Below are positions 6,675 through 12,593 of a DNA stretch of 12,593 nt, piece by piece. The stretch lies in NCBI GenBank assembly GCA_030620925.1, contig JAUXIQ010000018.1, positions 1 through 12,593 of the forward strand. Reading direction: 5' to 3'. Origin of the DNA: Nitrospinota bacterium (GTDB taxonomy: Bacteria > JAUXIQ01). Numbering within the stretch: the first letter of the stretch is position 1; the number at the start of each line of letters is the position of its first letter. The notes under the pieces were generated by a model. It was not told the DNA's origin, did not search any database, and worked only from the letters and a program-made list of their open reading frames with translations. A program made the translations under genes and the position numbers.

Positions 6675-8729
6675 TCAGGCGACTTGCTGCCACGCCAGCC
6701 GAACGGTATCCAGGAGCGTCTCTTTGGAAAAGGGTTTGGCGATGTAGCAGTTGCCGCTCTCTTGGAGGAAGGTGCGGGTTTCTTCGCTGATGATGTCGCC
6801 GGTAAGGAAGATGAACCGGTCTGTGAGTTGAGGGTTTGAAGCCTTTACCTTCTCGTAGACCTGCTTTCCGTCAATCCCCGGCATTCGCAGATCGCACATT
6901 ATTAAATCATATTCTTCTTCCTGCAGTTTCCTCAGCCCTTTGGCGCCCCCCTTCGCCGCTTCCACCTGATAACCTGCATCAGTCAGGATATCAGAGATCA
7001 GCTCGATGATAGTATCTTCATCCTCGATGATCAATAGCCTGTCGATGTTCGTTTTGGCCTGCTTTGTCGCACGAATTTCTTTAGCCGCCGGTTCAACTTC
7101 TTCTTCTATCACGGGCAGCTCAACGATGAACGTGGCCCCTTCTCCTTTCCGGCTCTTCACCTGAATGTGGCCCCCATGGGCCTGCACTATACCGTAAGTG
7201 ATGCTCAGCCCCAGGCCGGTCCCGTCGGTTTGCGCTTTGGTGGTGAAGAAAGGGTCGAAGATGCGTGCTTGATTCTCTAACGGTATGCCGGGGCCGGTAT
7301 CCGTGAATTCTATAGTAACCGTGTCGCCGGAGACACCCGTCCTGGCCGTCAGTCTCCTGGGCTGTTCCTGCTCCATCATAGCCTGCTGTGCGTTGGTTAA
7401 GATGTTCAGGAAAACTTGCTGTAACTGATTTGCCTCCGCCATGACCGGGGGGAGGTCGTCGGCCAACTCTGTTTCGACCTCTATGTTGCTCATCTGCAAA
7501 TCGTAGTCCAGCATCTCCAGCACCTTGAAGAAGATTTCGTGGATGTCGCAGGGGCTCTTTTCCGGAGGTTTCTCCCGGGCAAAAGAGAGAAGATTTTTTA
7601 CTATTTTTGCCGCCCGCTCGCCCTGGTCCAGGATTTTCTCCACATCTCTGCGCGCATCTTTATCTTGAAGCTTTTCGAGAAGAAGCTGGGAGCGGCCTAT
7701 AACGGTGGTGAGAGGGTTGTTAAGCTCGTGGGCCACCCCGGCAATGAGCTGACCGAGCGCGGAGAGCTTCACCGATTGAAGAACCTGCCGTTGCACTTGA
7801 CTGAGTTGAAGGTTCTGCCGGTCAGCCACATGCTGGAGCTTGCTGGCGGCTTCTTTGGCGTCGTGGATCAATCTCGCGTTTTCCAGAGCGAATCCCATGT
7901 AAGTCAGCAGTGTGTTCAGGAACTTGAGGTCCGACTCGCTGAAAGACTTCCTGTCGCCCCGTTTGGACAGGTTGAGCACCCCCATGACCTGCCAGCGCGC
8001 CCTCAAGGGCATACAGATGAATGAGGAGGTTTCATATTTGGGGTCGTTGATTTTCTTGAAACGGGTGTCCTGCTCTACGTCTTCAACCAGCACGGGCTCA
8101 CCCGTTTGTGCCACCTTGCCGGCGATACCTTCCCCCAGGCGAACGTTCGTTTGGTCGATTATGGAGTCCTCGAGGCCTTCGGCTGCGGCAATGGTGAGGG
8201 TCCGTCGTTGATCGTCCAGAAGCATAATGGACCCGATCTTGGCGTTCACCGCGCCCATGGCCCTGTTGAGGACGACCTGGAGGACGTCCCCTATATCCGG
8301 AATGCGGGAAACCATGTCGGTGAGCTCGCTCAGGGTGGAGAGCTTGGCGACCATATTCTCAAGTTCTTTTGTGTGGGCTTTAAGCTCCGTTAAAGCGCTG
8401 TCGTTGAAGACGGTTGGAAGGTGGGCCGTTTGGGAAATTCCGTTTTGAGTACCCTTTGATTCGGCGTCCTGGCTTGCTTTACGTTGTGCATTCTGAAGGT
8501 CTCTGGCCATGAGTCTTGTATGCCTGATGAGACGAGCGAAAAATATAAATCCGGCCCCGGCCAGTATTAGACTTATCCCCAACATTAATGCTGCTTTGTA
8601 TTCTCGAAAAAGCCCGTATTCACTGAGAACTATAACAAATAACACCAGGGGAAGCGCTGATGCCAGGCCGAAAATGAGCGCATACTTATACCGAAAGTTT
8701 ATATTTCCCGACGACTTTTCCTTAATCAA
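6675..8729 (-). CDS. Hybrid sensor histidine kinase: two TM helices, GAF, HisKA, HATPase, receiver
   Basis: A 684-residue membrane signalling kinase. Two hydrophobic helices (about 17-36 and 48-66) are separated by a short loop, so a large outside sensor domain is absent. A GAF domain (about 145-288) is the likely cytoplasmic sensor. The HisKA box VAHELNNPL carries the phospho-acceptor H334. The ATPase domain (about 425-540) shows the N box (N446), DTGPGIP and GTGLGLS. The C-terminal receiver (about 563-682) has the acidic pair in IIEDED, phospho-acceptor D613 in MCDLRMPG, T643 and K665. No output domain follows, so phosphate probably passes to a separate protein; none is encoded nearby. The start is TTG at 8729-8727, preceded by AGGAG seven bases upstream. 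No ATG precedes the first TM helix, and the TTG at 8747 lacks a ribosome site. The sensed signal is unknown. Confidence 0.92.
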   Translation of the reverse strand: MIKEKSSGNINFRYKYALIFGLASALPLVLFVIVLSEYGLFREYKAALMLGISLILAGAGFIFFARLIRHTRLMARDLQNAQRKASQDAESKGTQNGISQTAHLPTVFNDSALTELKAHTKELENMVAKLSTLSELTDMVSRIPDIGDVLQVVLNRAMGAVNAKIGSIMLLDDQRRTLTIAAAEGLEDSIIDQTNVRLGEGIAGKVAQTGEPVLVEDVEQDTRFKKINDPKYETSSFICMPLRARWQVMGVLNLSKRGDRKSFSESDLKFLNTLLTYMGFALENARLIHDAKEAASKLQHVADRQNLQLSQVQRQVLQSVKLSALGQLIAGVAHELNNPLTTVIGRSQLLLEKLQDKDARRDVEKILDQGERAAKIVKNLLSFAREKPPEKSPCDIHEIFFKVLEMLDYDLQMSNIEVETELADDLPPVMAEANQLQQVFLNILTNAQQAMMEQEQPRRLTARTGVSGDTVTIEFTDTGPGIPLENQARIFDPFFTTKAQTDGTGLGLSITYGIVQAHGGHIQVKSRKGEGATFIVELPVIEEEVEPAAKEIRATKQAKTNIDRLLIIEDEDTIIELISDILTDAGYQVEAAKGGAKGLRKLQEEEYDLIMCDLRMPGIDGKQVYEKVKASNPQLTDRFIFLTGDIISEETRTFLQESGNCYIAKPFSKETLLDTVRLAWQQVA

Positions 8730-9160
8730 AACCTTTCTCCTGCGCAATAACTTTGGTTTGCTGTATGGAAATTTACTTCAGCTTTTATTCTTCTCGCCAA
8801 AAAGTCGATTTCCGCATCTATTGGAACGTTTTGCCCAGAATATCGTAATTTAATGGAGGGCGAAAGCTCCCCCATACAGCACAAGTTATATATACATTAT
8901 ACTATAAATAATAAGGGTTTATATTCTGTTAAGCATGTTTAATTTTATTTCAACAATATCTATATTCGGTTAGCAGACAGAAGTGTTATTTCGACTTAAA
9001 GGCGTATCTATAGTATATATTCGCTCTTTCTGTGCAAAATCGTTAACATTGTAACGATATTTACGAAGGGAACGATATATAGAGGTTAATGGAGAGCGGC
9101 TTTATTGGGTGACAACAGGATGATAAAAAGATTTGAAGTATAGCAGATTGGAATCGACGT
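8730..9160. other. AT-rich intergenic region between kinase and C39-like peptidase genes
   Basis: This 431-base gap has no credible gene on either strand. It is very AT-rich from about 8880 to 9160. A TATAAT lies on the minus strand at 8901-8896, about 170 bases before the kinase start, without a recognisable -35. A small imperfect GC stem with a GAAA loop sits near 8852-8875. The AACGAT repeats at 9039-9076 are listed separately. I see no intrinsic terminator after the C39-like gene. Confidence 0.6.
9039..9078. repeat. AACGAT motif cluster (one inverted and one direct repeat)
   Basis: ATCGTTA (9039-9045) and TAACGAT (9052-9058) form a perfect 7-bp inverted repeat with a 6-base centre. AACGATAT occurs at 9053-9060 and again at 9071-9078, 18 bp apart. 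The hexamer is thus present three times within 40 bases in an AT-rich gap, which resembles an operator array. It lies about 310-350 bases upstream of the kinase start. No regulator is identified. Confidence 0.4.
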
Positions 9161-9712
9161 CTACTTTTTAACACGACGGAAACCGGTAACCTTCAAAGCC
9201 CATTGACGTTTACCCCACACCATCGACGTCCGGCTGTTCTTCTTGCATAATTGAACCAGACTTATTTTCTTGTGTTCGTTAAGCGGCTCGTCGCGCCGGT
9301 AGGGGTCATTGATGAACAGGTGTTCATCATCGTAGCCCACGACTACTACGTAATGGCCGCGCCTGCGGCCTGCGAAGCTGTCGATCACGTTGAGTATCAC
9401 GGGACAGTCCTTACCTACGGCATGTCTAATCTTTTGTAGCCTGGTGCTCGTGTCGCCCTCTATAAGCTCATAATTTGCGTTGAAATAATCGAGACCCAGC
9501 GGGATTTTATTGTTGGGAACCCCTCCTGTAATATTTGAGTCCATCAGTTTTCTTATCAGGTACTCGTAGTCGGTGAAGGAGACGCCGGGTTGCCCCGGTT
9601 TTCTGAAAGCATCGACTATCATGCAAATGGAAAGAGGGCCGCAGGTTCCGTGGACCCTGTTCTGGTAATAGAAGGGTACCTCGCGTCTGAGAAATACCGC
9701 TTTGTTGCCCAT
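9161..9712 (-). CDS. C39-like papain-fold cysteine peptidase
   Basis: A 183-residue protein with the layout of the C39-like peptidase family. Q17 and C24 lie in YYQNRVHGTCGPLS, with the catalytic Cys at a helix start as in papain folds. H120 is in GHYVVVVGYD, and D136 is in INDPYRRD. The GHYVVVxGYD and NDP motifs are typical of double-glycine-leader-type and related C39 domains. There is no signal peptide, transmembrane segment or ABC-transporter domain, so it appears to be a free-standing soluble enzyme. The substrate is unknown. I chose ATG 9712 because AAGGAG precedes it closely; a longer frame to 9757 begins within the tandem repeat. The gene starts 67 bases after the SnoaL-like gene on the same strand with no terminator seen between them, so co-transcription is likely. 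Fold confident, role not. Confidence 0.82.
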   Translation of the reverse strand: MGNKAVFLRREVPFYYQNRVHGTCGPLSICMIVDAFRKPGQPGVSFTDYEYLIRKLMDSNITGGVPNNKIPLGLDYFNANYELIEGDTSTRLQKIRHAVGKDCPVILNVIDSFAGRRRGHYVVVVGYDDEHLFINDPYRRDEPLNEHKKISLVQLCKKNSRTSMVWGKRQWALKVTGFRRVKK

Positions 9713-9754
9713 TATTCTCCTTAATAGATAATAACTGTGCCCTTGTGGCGTAAA

Positions 9755-9788
9755 CATTCAGTTTAATAGGGCATTCAGTTTAATAGGG
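9755..9788. repeat. 17-bp perfect tandem duplication at the SnoaL/C39 gene junction
   Basis: The unit CATTCAGTTTAATAGGG occurs twice back to back and is followed by CAT. The right copy contains the stop codon and last codon bases of the SnoaL-like gene; on the minus strand ATG-CCC-TAT-TAA is repeated just after the true stop. It looks like a recent slippage or duplication event that left the reading frame intact because it fell at the stop codon. Confidence 0.9.
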
Positions 9789-10259
9789 CATGACTTTCTC
9801 TTCCTCCGCCCATCCCCTCTCCAGGGTGGTCATGCTCAAGATGTCTATCAGAAAACGGGATATCTTCCAGCGGCCGTCTTCCTTGCGAAAATCCCATCGG
9901 TATGTCCCCCAGCCGATGATCGAATTTCCTTCACGCTCCTGAGTTACCAGCCAGTAGGAGAAAGCCTGTGCGCTCTCCCCTTTCACGCTTATTTCCTCGT
10001 TGGCGAAGTAGCGCCGGGGATTTTGAAATCGCTCCAGGTAGTGAGTGAAAGTCCTTATTATTTTATCCTTTCCGTGCTGGGGTTTTCCCCACGGCGTGGT
10101 GTGGAGCATGGCATCTGAGGTGAACAGGTCGTCCAATAGCTCAAGCCTTCCTTCATCCAGCGCCCTGGCGTACGTCACTATTGACTTTCTGATATCCTCC
10201 ATGGCCTGGAGCTCCGCCACTTTTTCTTCCAGTGCCGCTACCCTCTGTTCCAGATCCAT
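9780..10259 (-). CDS. SnoaL-like / NTF2-fold protein
   Basis: A 159-residue protein. Residues 1-20 form a heptad-like helix (LEQRVAALEEKVAELQ), probably a short coiled coil for oligomerisation. The rest fits the SnoaL-like NTF2 fold: helices with IRKSIVTYARALDEGRLELLDDLFTSD pattern (about 24-50), a HGKDKIIR segment (62-69), and strands ending with DGRWKISRFLID (about 127-138). Proteins with this N-terminal pattern include dehydratases, isomerases and ring-dioxygenase small subunits, as well as many of unknown role. The specific reaction cannot be told from sequence alone. The start ATG at 10259 follows GGAGGAG. It is the first gene of a probable two-gene minus-strand transcript with the C39-like peptidase. 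It lies divergent from a dehydrogenase gene, with an extended -10 promoter at 10324-10332. Fold likely; function unknown. Confidence 0.82.
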   Translation of the reverse strand: MDLEQRVAALEEKVAELQAMEDIRKSIVTYARALDEGRLELLDDLFTSDAMLHTTPWGKPQHGKDKIIRTFTHYLERFQNPRRYFANEEISVKGESAQAFSYWLVTQEREGNSIIGWGTYRWDFRKEDGRWKISRFLIDILSMTTLERGWAEEEKVMPY

Positions 10260-10323
10260 TCTCTACTCCTCCCTTCAAGTCGTCGTCTCGGAATAAATAC
10301 GATTACCCTTACGGCGGTCGTGG

Positions 10324-10332
10324 ATTATAACA
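10324..10332 (-). promoter_or_regulatory. Extended -10 promoter for the SnoaL/C39 transcript
   Basis: The minus strand reads TGTTATAAT, a perfect extended -10 (TGn plus TATAAT), 64 bases upstream of the SnoaL-like start. No good -35 is visible 17 bases upstream, which is acceptable for extended -10 promoters. The orientation and place fit. Confidence 0.5.
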
Positions 10333-10409
10333 CAGCGGCGGGTGATCGTATGCTATCCGAAAAACTTCAGTGCCGCGTAAGAATATAGTGTCCTCTTCAG
10401 GATATTGTG

Positions 10410-10415
10410 TATAAT
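10410..10415 (+). promoter_or_regulatory. Perfect -10 element upstream of the dehydrogenase gene
   Basis: TATAAT on the plus strand, 70 bases before the start codon of the divergent dehydrogenase gene. The -35 region (about 10387-10392) does not resemble consensus, so an activator or another sigma contact may be needed. The match could also be chance in a locally AT-rich stretch. Confidence 0.35.
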
Positions 10416-10485
10416 ATGTGCACCCATAGGGGCGTTAGTATACCCACGACGTTTCACAATCAGTTATAGCATAGGAGGATCGCAG

Positions 10486-11322
10486 ATGTTATTAGAGGGA
10501 AAAGTGGCGATAATCACCGGCTCGGGCAGGGGCGTGGGCAAGGCCATGGCGGAGCTGTTCGTCAAGGAAGGGGCCAAAGTGGTGATCAACGACGTTGACG
10601 GCGACGTGGCCGAGGAAACCGCCGAAGCGATTAAGGCCGCCGGCGGAGAGGCGGTGCCCAGCGTGACCACCGTGGACACCATGGAAGGCGGTGAAGCGGT
10701 GGCCAAAGCCGCCATGGACGCCTTCGGGAAGATAGACTGCCTGGTGAACAATGCCGGCATCCTGAGGGATAAGTCCTTCCCCAAGATGACCGAGGACGAG
10801 TGGGACTCGGTGATGAACGTTCACGCCAAGGGGCATTTCTGCTGCAGTAAGGCGGTGATCCAGCCCATGCGCGATGCCGGAGGAGGCTCCATCATAAACG
10901 TAACCTCTACCACCGGGCTTGCCGGCCGCTTCGGGCAGGTCAACTACGCCGCCGGAAAGGCCGCCATCCTGGGCTTCACCCGCTGCCTGGCCATCGAGAT
11001 GGCAAAATACAACATACGAGTCAACGTGGTGGCCCCCAGCGCACTTACCCGCATGACGGAATCGATCCCCGGCGCGGATTTATCGACGATGCCCGGCCCG
11101 GGGATGAACGCCGCCCTCTTTACCTGGCTGGCTTCCGATGCTACCAAGGACTTAACGGGCCAGATATTTCACTCCGGCGGAGAGGAAGTTTCGCTCTGGT
11201 CGCACCCTGAAAGGATAGTTGTCTGCTATAACAGCGGCGGTTGGACCACCGATGACCTGATCAACAAATTCCAGCCCCGCCTCGCGGGTAAAGACAGCCG
11301 CGGCTACCCGCAGGGAATCTGA
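10486..11322 (+). CDS. Short-chain dehydrogenase/reductase, hydroxyacyl-CoA dehydrogenase-like
   Basis: A 278-residue classical-type SDR. The Rossmann motif is TGSGRGVG (11-18). D36 after strand 2 (VVINDVD) favours NAD over NADP. NNAG lies at 88-91, and the catalytic set is N111, S141 (NVTSTTG), Y154 and K158 (YAAGK). The sequence style (GRGVGKAMAELF, VNNAGILRDKSF) resembles the 3-hydroxyacyl-CoA dehydrogenase domain of multifunctional beta-oxidation proteins (17-beta-HSD4 type), so an acyl-CoA or steroid-like substrate is likely but not proven. The C-terminal 50 residues (about 228-278) extend past the usual SDR end and contain a Trp/Asp-rich segment. ATG 10486 follows AGGAGG by a suitable distance; a longer frame to 10405 crosses the promoter and has no ribosome site. 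It stands as a single gene, divergent from the SnoaL-like gene. Confidence 0.9.
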   Translation: MLLEGKVAIITGSGRGVGKAMAELFVKEGAKVVINDVDGDVAEETAEAIKAAGGEAVPSVTTVDTMEGGEAVAKAAMDAFGKIDCLVNNAGILRDKSFPKMTEDEWDSVMNVHAKGHFCCSKAVIQPMRDAGGGSIINVTSTTGLAGRFGQVNYAAGKAAILGFTRCLAIEMAKYNIRVNVVAPSALTRMTESIPGADLSTMPGPGMNAALFTWLASDATKDLTGQIFHSGGEEVSLWSHPERIVVCYNSGGWTTDDLINKFQPRLAGKDSRGYPQGI

Positions 11323-11352
11323 CTACGGTTCGTATGGTTTTTCCCCGGACCT

Positions 11353-11431
11353 GTTGAGGGAACCCTTTTGCGTTCTTGCAGACCCGGAGCGCACTCGCCG
11401 ATGTCCGGCGTAATAAAGTGGTTCCCTCAAC
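11353..11431. repeat. 12-bp perfect inverted repeat enclosing 55 bases, between SDR gene and tsaD
   Basis: GTTGAGGGAACC (11353-11364) is perfectly complementary to GGTTCCCTCAAC (11420-11431). The enclosed 55 bases contain a second perfect hairpin, CGCCG-ATGTC-CGGCG (11396-11410). Outside, GGA/TCC (11347-11349 with 11436-11438) and TTTT/AAAA could extend the stem imperfectly. There is no U-tract on either strand, so it is not a simple intrinsic terminator. It could be a structured RNA, the end of the dehydrogenase transcript, or a small dispersed palindromic element. Confidence 0.6.
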
Positions 11432-11461
11432 TGTTTCCGAAAACTTTTGGCCGCTGTCTTT

Positions 11462-11467
11462 TATAAT
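11462..11467 (+). promoter_or_regulatory. Candidate -10 element upstream of tsaD
   Basis: A perfect TATAAT lies 161 bases before the tsaD start. No recognisable -35 is present at the usual spacing. If used, the transcript would begin just before the small hairpin at 11479-11494. Apart from the hairpins and this element, I see nothing more in the gap 11323-11628. Confidence 0.3.
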
Positions 11468-11478
11468 TTAAGAGGGCG

Positions 11479-11494
11479 GGCATGCTTCCATGCC
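11479..11494. repeat. Perfect 6-bp hairpin with CTTC tetraloop in the tsaD upstream region
   Basis: GGCATG-CTTC-CATGCC is a compact, GC-rich hairpin about 135 bases before tsaD. It is followed by GGGCAATGAAATTTT, too poor in U for a clear terminator. It might form part of the tsaD leader RNA or help end the dehydrogenase transcript. Confidence 0.4.
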
Positions 11495-11628
11495 GGGCAA
11501 TGAAATTTTGAGAAGCGGCGTCAGCGGAATATTATTTATATTAGTCTCATTATTGCTCGATGTTGGAATAGCCCGGACGGAGGATATCAGAAATTGCTCC
11601 TCCGCACGATAAGTTAAGGAAGGGGCAG

Positions 11629-12593
11629 ATGCTCATCCTGGCCATAGAGACCTCCTGTGATGACACCTCGGCGGCGGTGGTGGAGGACGGTGTCAACGTT
11701 CTGTCCGGGGTGGTTTCCTCCCAGGTGGAAGTCCACGCCAAATATGGCGGAGTAGTGCCTGAGCTGGCCTGCAGAAAACATATAGAGAACCTGGGGCCCG
11801 TCGTTCAGATGGCCTTAAACGAAGCGGGAGTGAAGCTCGAAGGACTTGATGCGTTGGCCGCCACCGTGGGCCCCGGACTGGTGGGGGCTCTGCTGGTGGG
11901 CCTCAATACCGCCAAGTCCATGTCCTACGCCTTGCGGCTCCCCTTGATCGGGGTTAACCATCTGGAGAGCCACATATTGTCCATATTGCTCGAAAAACCT
12001 GATGTGCCCTTCCCTTACGTGGCCCTGGTGGTCTCCGGAGGGCATACAAATCTATACCTGGCCGAGGCTCCGTGCAGATATGAGCTGCTGGGCAGGACCA
12101 GGGACGACGCCGCTGGAGAGGCTTTCGACAAAGTAGCCAAAATGCTGGGCCTGGGATATCCGGGCGGGCCCGTCATAGACCGCATGGCAGGGGAGGGGAA
12201 CCCGGAAGCAGTGGACTTCCCCCGGCCCTACATCTCCCCGGACACTCTGGATTTCAGTTTCAGCGGCCTCAAGACGGCGGTCTTCTATTTCCTTCGCGAT
12301 AAGGCGCCCGCGCTGCTGGCCTCAGACGGTCTTACCGACAAACAGAGCCATCAGGTGGGGGAGGGGACCGGCGCAGCCGTCAAAGCAGAGGACGTGGCGG
12401 CCGCATTTCAGAAATCGGCGGTGGAGGTCCTGGTGGCCAAAACCGTTCAGGCCGCTGAGAGCAGAGGGGTGAGCACGGTGGTGACAGCGGGAGGAGTGGC
12501 CGCCAACAGCGCTCTGCGAAAAGAATTGTCGGATGCAGGAGAGGCGGCGGGGCTTCAGGTCTATCACCCTTCTCCGGCTCTCTGCACGGATAA
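11629..12593 (+). CDS. tsaD: tRNA N6-threonylcarbamoyladenosine transferase TsaD, partial (C-terminus beyond window)
   Basis: TsaD (Gcp/YgjD/Kae1 family) transfers the threonylcarbamoyl group from threonylcarbamoyl-AMP to A37 of ANN-decoding tRNAs, together with TsaB and TsaE, in the cytoplasm. The 321 visible residues begin MLILAIETSCDDTSAAVV, the ASKHA-type first nucleotide-binding motif. H111 and H115 in NHLESH are the metal ligands. SGGHTNLY (136-143), GEAFDKVAKMLGLGYPGG (163-180), FSGLKT (211-216) and AGGVAANSALR (287-297) are family motifs. The window ends just before the conserved Asn-Ala segment, so only about 20-30 residues are missing. Compared with E. coli or B. subtilis TsaD, there are about 20 extra residues after FSGLKT (around 225-255). 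AGGAAGGGG precedes the ATG. Identification is firm. Confidence 0.96.
   Translation, partial: MLILAIETSCDDTSAAVVEDGVNVLSGVVSSQVEVHAKYGGVVPELACRKHIENLGPVVQMALNEAGVKLEGLDALAATVGPGLVGALLVGLNTAKSMSYALRLPLIGVNHLESHILSILLEKPDVPFPYVALVVSGGHTNLYLAEAPCRYELLGRTRDDAAGEAFDKVAKMLGLGYPGGPVIDRMAGEGNPEAVDFPRPYISPDTLDFSFSGLKTAVFYFLRDKAPALLASDGLTDKQSHQVGEGTGAAVKAEDVAAAFQKSAVEVLVAKTVQAAESRGVSTVVTAGGVAANSALRKELSDAGEAAGLQVYHPSPALCTD

Noticed and set aside
7539-8024. 161-codon open frame on the plus strand inside the histidine kinase gene
   Set aside because: Antisense to HisKA and GAF coding sequence; no recognisable domain.
1-12593. CRISPR array, transposon, integron or prophage
   Set aside because: No spaced direct-repeat series, transposase or phage-type coding sequence, or paired long terminal repeats were seen; the only tandem repeat is the 17-bp duplication at 9755-9788.

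Overview
The window is an ordinary-looking chromosomal stretch, most likely from a Desulfobacterota (Deltaproteobacteria) or related anaerobic bacterium. This placement is an inference. It rests on the AtpB sequence style, the atpZ-atpI-atpB order, a class II (B12-dependent) ribonucleotide reductase and a GAF-containing hybrid histidine kinase. Coding regions are moderately GC-rich, while several intergenic gaps (about 2980-3270 and 8880-9160) are strikingly AT-rich. I see no rRNA, tRNA, CRISPR array, transposase or phage gene.

Left part (1-2920, all minus strand): a membrane-bound peptidoglycan M23 peptidase (1592-2920) is followed by a 313-base gap holding a promoter. The start of an F-type ATP synthase F0 cluster comes next, reading leftwards: atpZ (1033-1278), atpI (635-1036) and atpB (1-635, cut by the window edge). 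The three atp genes overlap by ATGA and TGATG junctions and are almost certainly translationally coupled.

Middle part (2921-6576): a 372-base AT-rich divergent gap contains a head-to-head pair of DnaA-box-like sequences plus a third near-match. It precedes nrdJ (3293-5587, plus), the adenosylcobalamin-dependent ribonucleotide reductase, which ends at a strong hairpin terminator. A crotonase-superfamily gene (5770-6576, plus) follows with its own candidate promoter.

Right part (6577-12593): a TTG-initiated hybrid sensor kinase (6675-8729, minus) faces the crotonase gene. Behind it lie a 431-base AT-rich gap, then a C39-like papain-fold peptidase (9161-9712, minus) and a SnoaL/NTF2-fold protein (9780-10259, minus). 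The last two probably form one transcript and share a 17-bp tandem duplication at their junction. Divergent from them is a short-chain dehydrogenase (10486-11322, plus) resembling the hydroxyacyl-CoA dehydrogenases of beta-oxidation-type pathways. It is followed by a 306-base gap with a striking 12-bp perfect inverted repeat, and then tsaD (11629 to the window edge), needed for the t6A modification of tRNA.

The genes do not form one pathway: energy conversion, cell-wall turnover, deoxynucleotide synthesis, signalling, acyl-CoA chemistry and tRNA modification are side by side. I found no convincing new multi-gene system. The items most worth a second look are the DnaA-box cluster upstream of nrdJ, the inverted repeat upstream of tsaD, the SnoaL/C39-peptidase pair, and unusual active-site residues in the M23 peptidase and the crotonase.
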